The position numbers and the translations under genes were made by a program. The notes below the pieces were generated by a model. That model made no database searches. It was not told where the DNA came from and saw only the letters and a list, made by a program, of their open reading frames with translations. A stretch of DNA of 9,657 nt from contig NZ_LSIC01000060.1 in NCBI RefSeq assembly GCF_001556045.1, positions 1 through 9,657 of the forward strand, written 5' to 3'. Shown here in pieces: positions 9,657-9,657 of the stretch. Origin of the DNA: Bradyrhizobium sp. CCH5-F6 (GTDB lineage: Bacteria; Pseudomonadota; Alphaproteobacteria; Rhizobiales; Xanthobacteraceae). Each line of letters begins with the position of its first letter. Within the stretch, counting starts at the first letter, position 1.

Positions 9657-9657
9657 C

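Overview
The window looks like chromosome from a high-GC alphaproteobacterium, most likely Bradyrhizobium or a close Nitrobacteraceae relative. Three things suggest this: GC-rich coding sequence with strong G/C third-position preference, the protein variants seen, and intergenic DNA filled with short palindromic repeats of the kinds common in that group (cores GTAGCCCGGATGGAGCG, CCTCATCCTGAGGAG and TTGCTTCGTCGCAAG-type arms). The genus is an inference from these features; no 16S or database evidence was available.

Layout from left to right. (1) Positions 1-714, minus strand: the N-terminal 238 codons of a luciferase-like (LLM class) flavin-dependent oxidoreductase, cut by the window edge. (2) Positions 715-1090: a 376-bp divergent intergenic region with an AT-rich core (about 820-960) and a GC-rich metF leader that can form competing hairpins. 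(3) Positions 1091-5863, plus strand: metF and metH, 6 bp apart, a two-gene unit for the methyl branch of methionine synthesis. MetF reduces methylene-THF to methyl-THF, and MetH passes that methyl group through cobalamin to homocysteine. (4) Positions 5864-6348: a gene-poor gap between convergent units. It holds a perfect 9-bp hairpin with a minus-strand T tract, a 40-codon stretch that continues in the metH frame after its stop, and three palindromic repeat copies, two of them head to head. (5) Positions 6349-9599, minus strand: a glutathione S-transferase family gene, a GNAT acetyltransferase gene and glpK (glycerol kinase), separated by 249 and 272 bp of mostly repeat-bearing spacer. (6) Positions 9600-9657: the glpK ribosome-binding site and possibly the last codons of another minus-strand gene.

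The functional content is ordinary housekeeping and accessory metabolism. I see no phage, CRISPR, toxin-antitoxin, defence or biosynthetic cluster, no tRNA or rRNA, and no convincing insertion sequence. The parts that repay a second look are the non-coding ones: the low-GC segment after metH that reads on in its frame, the repeat families, and the structured metF leader. At protein level, MetH has a Cys/His-containing C-terminal tail and GlpK has lost the enterobacterial allosteric residues.
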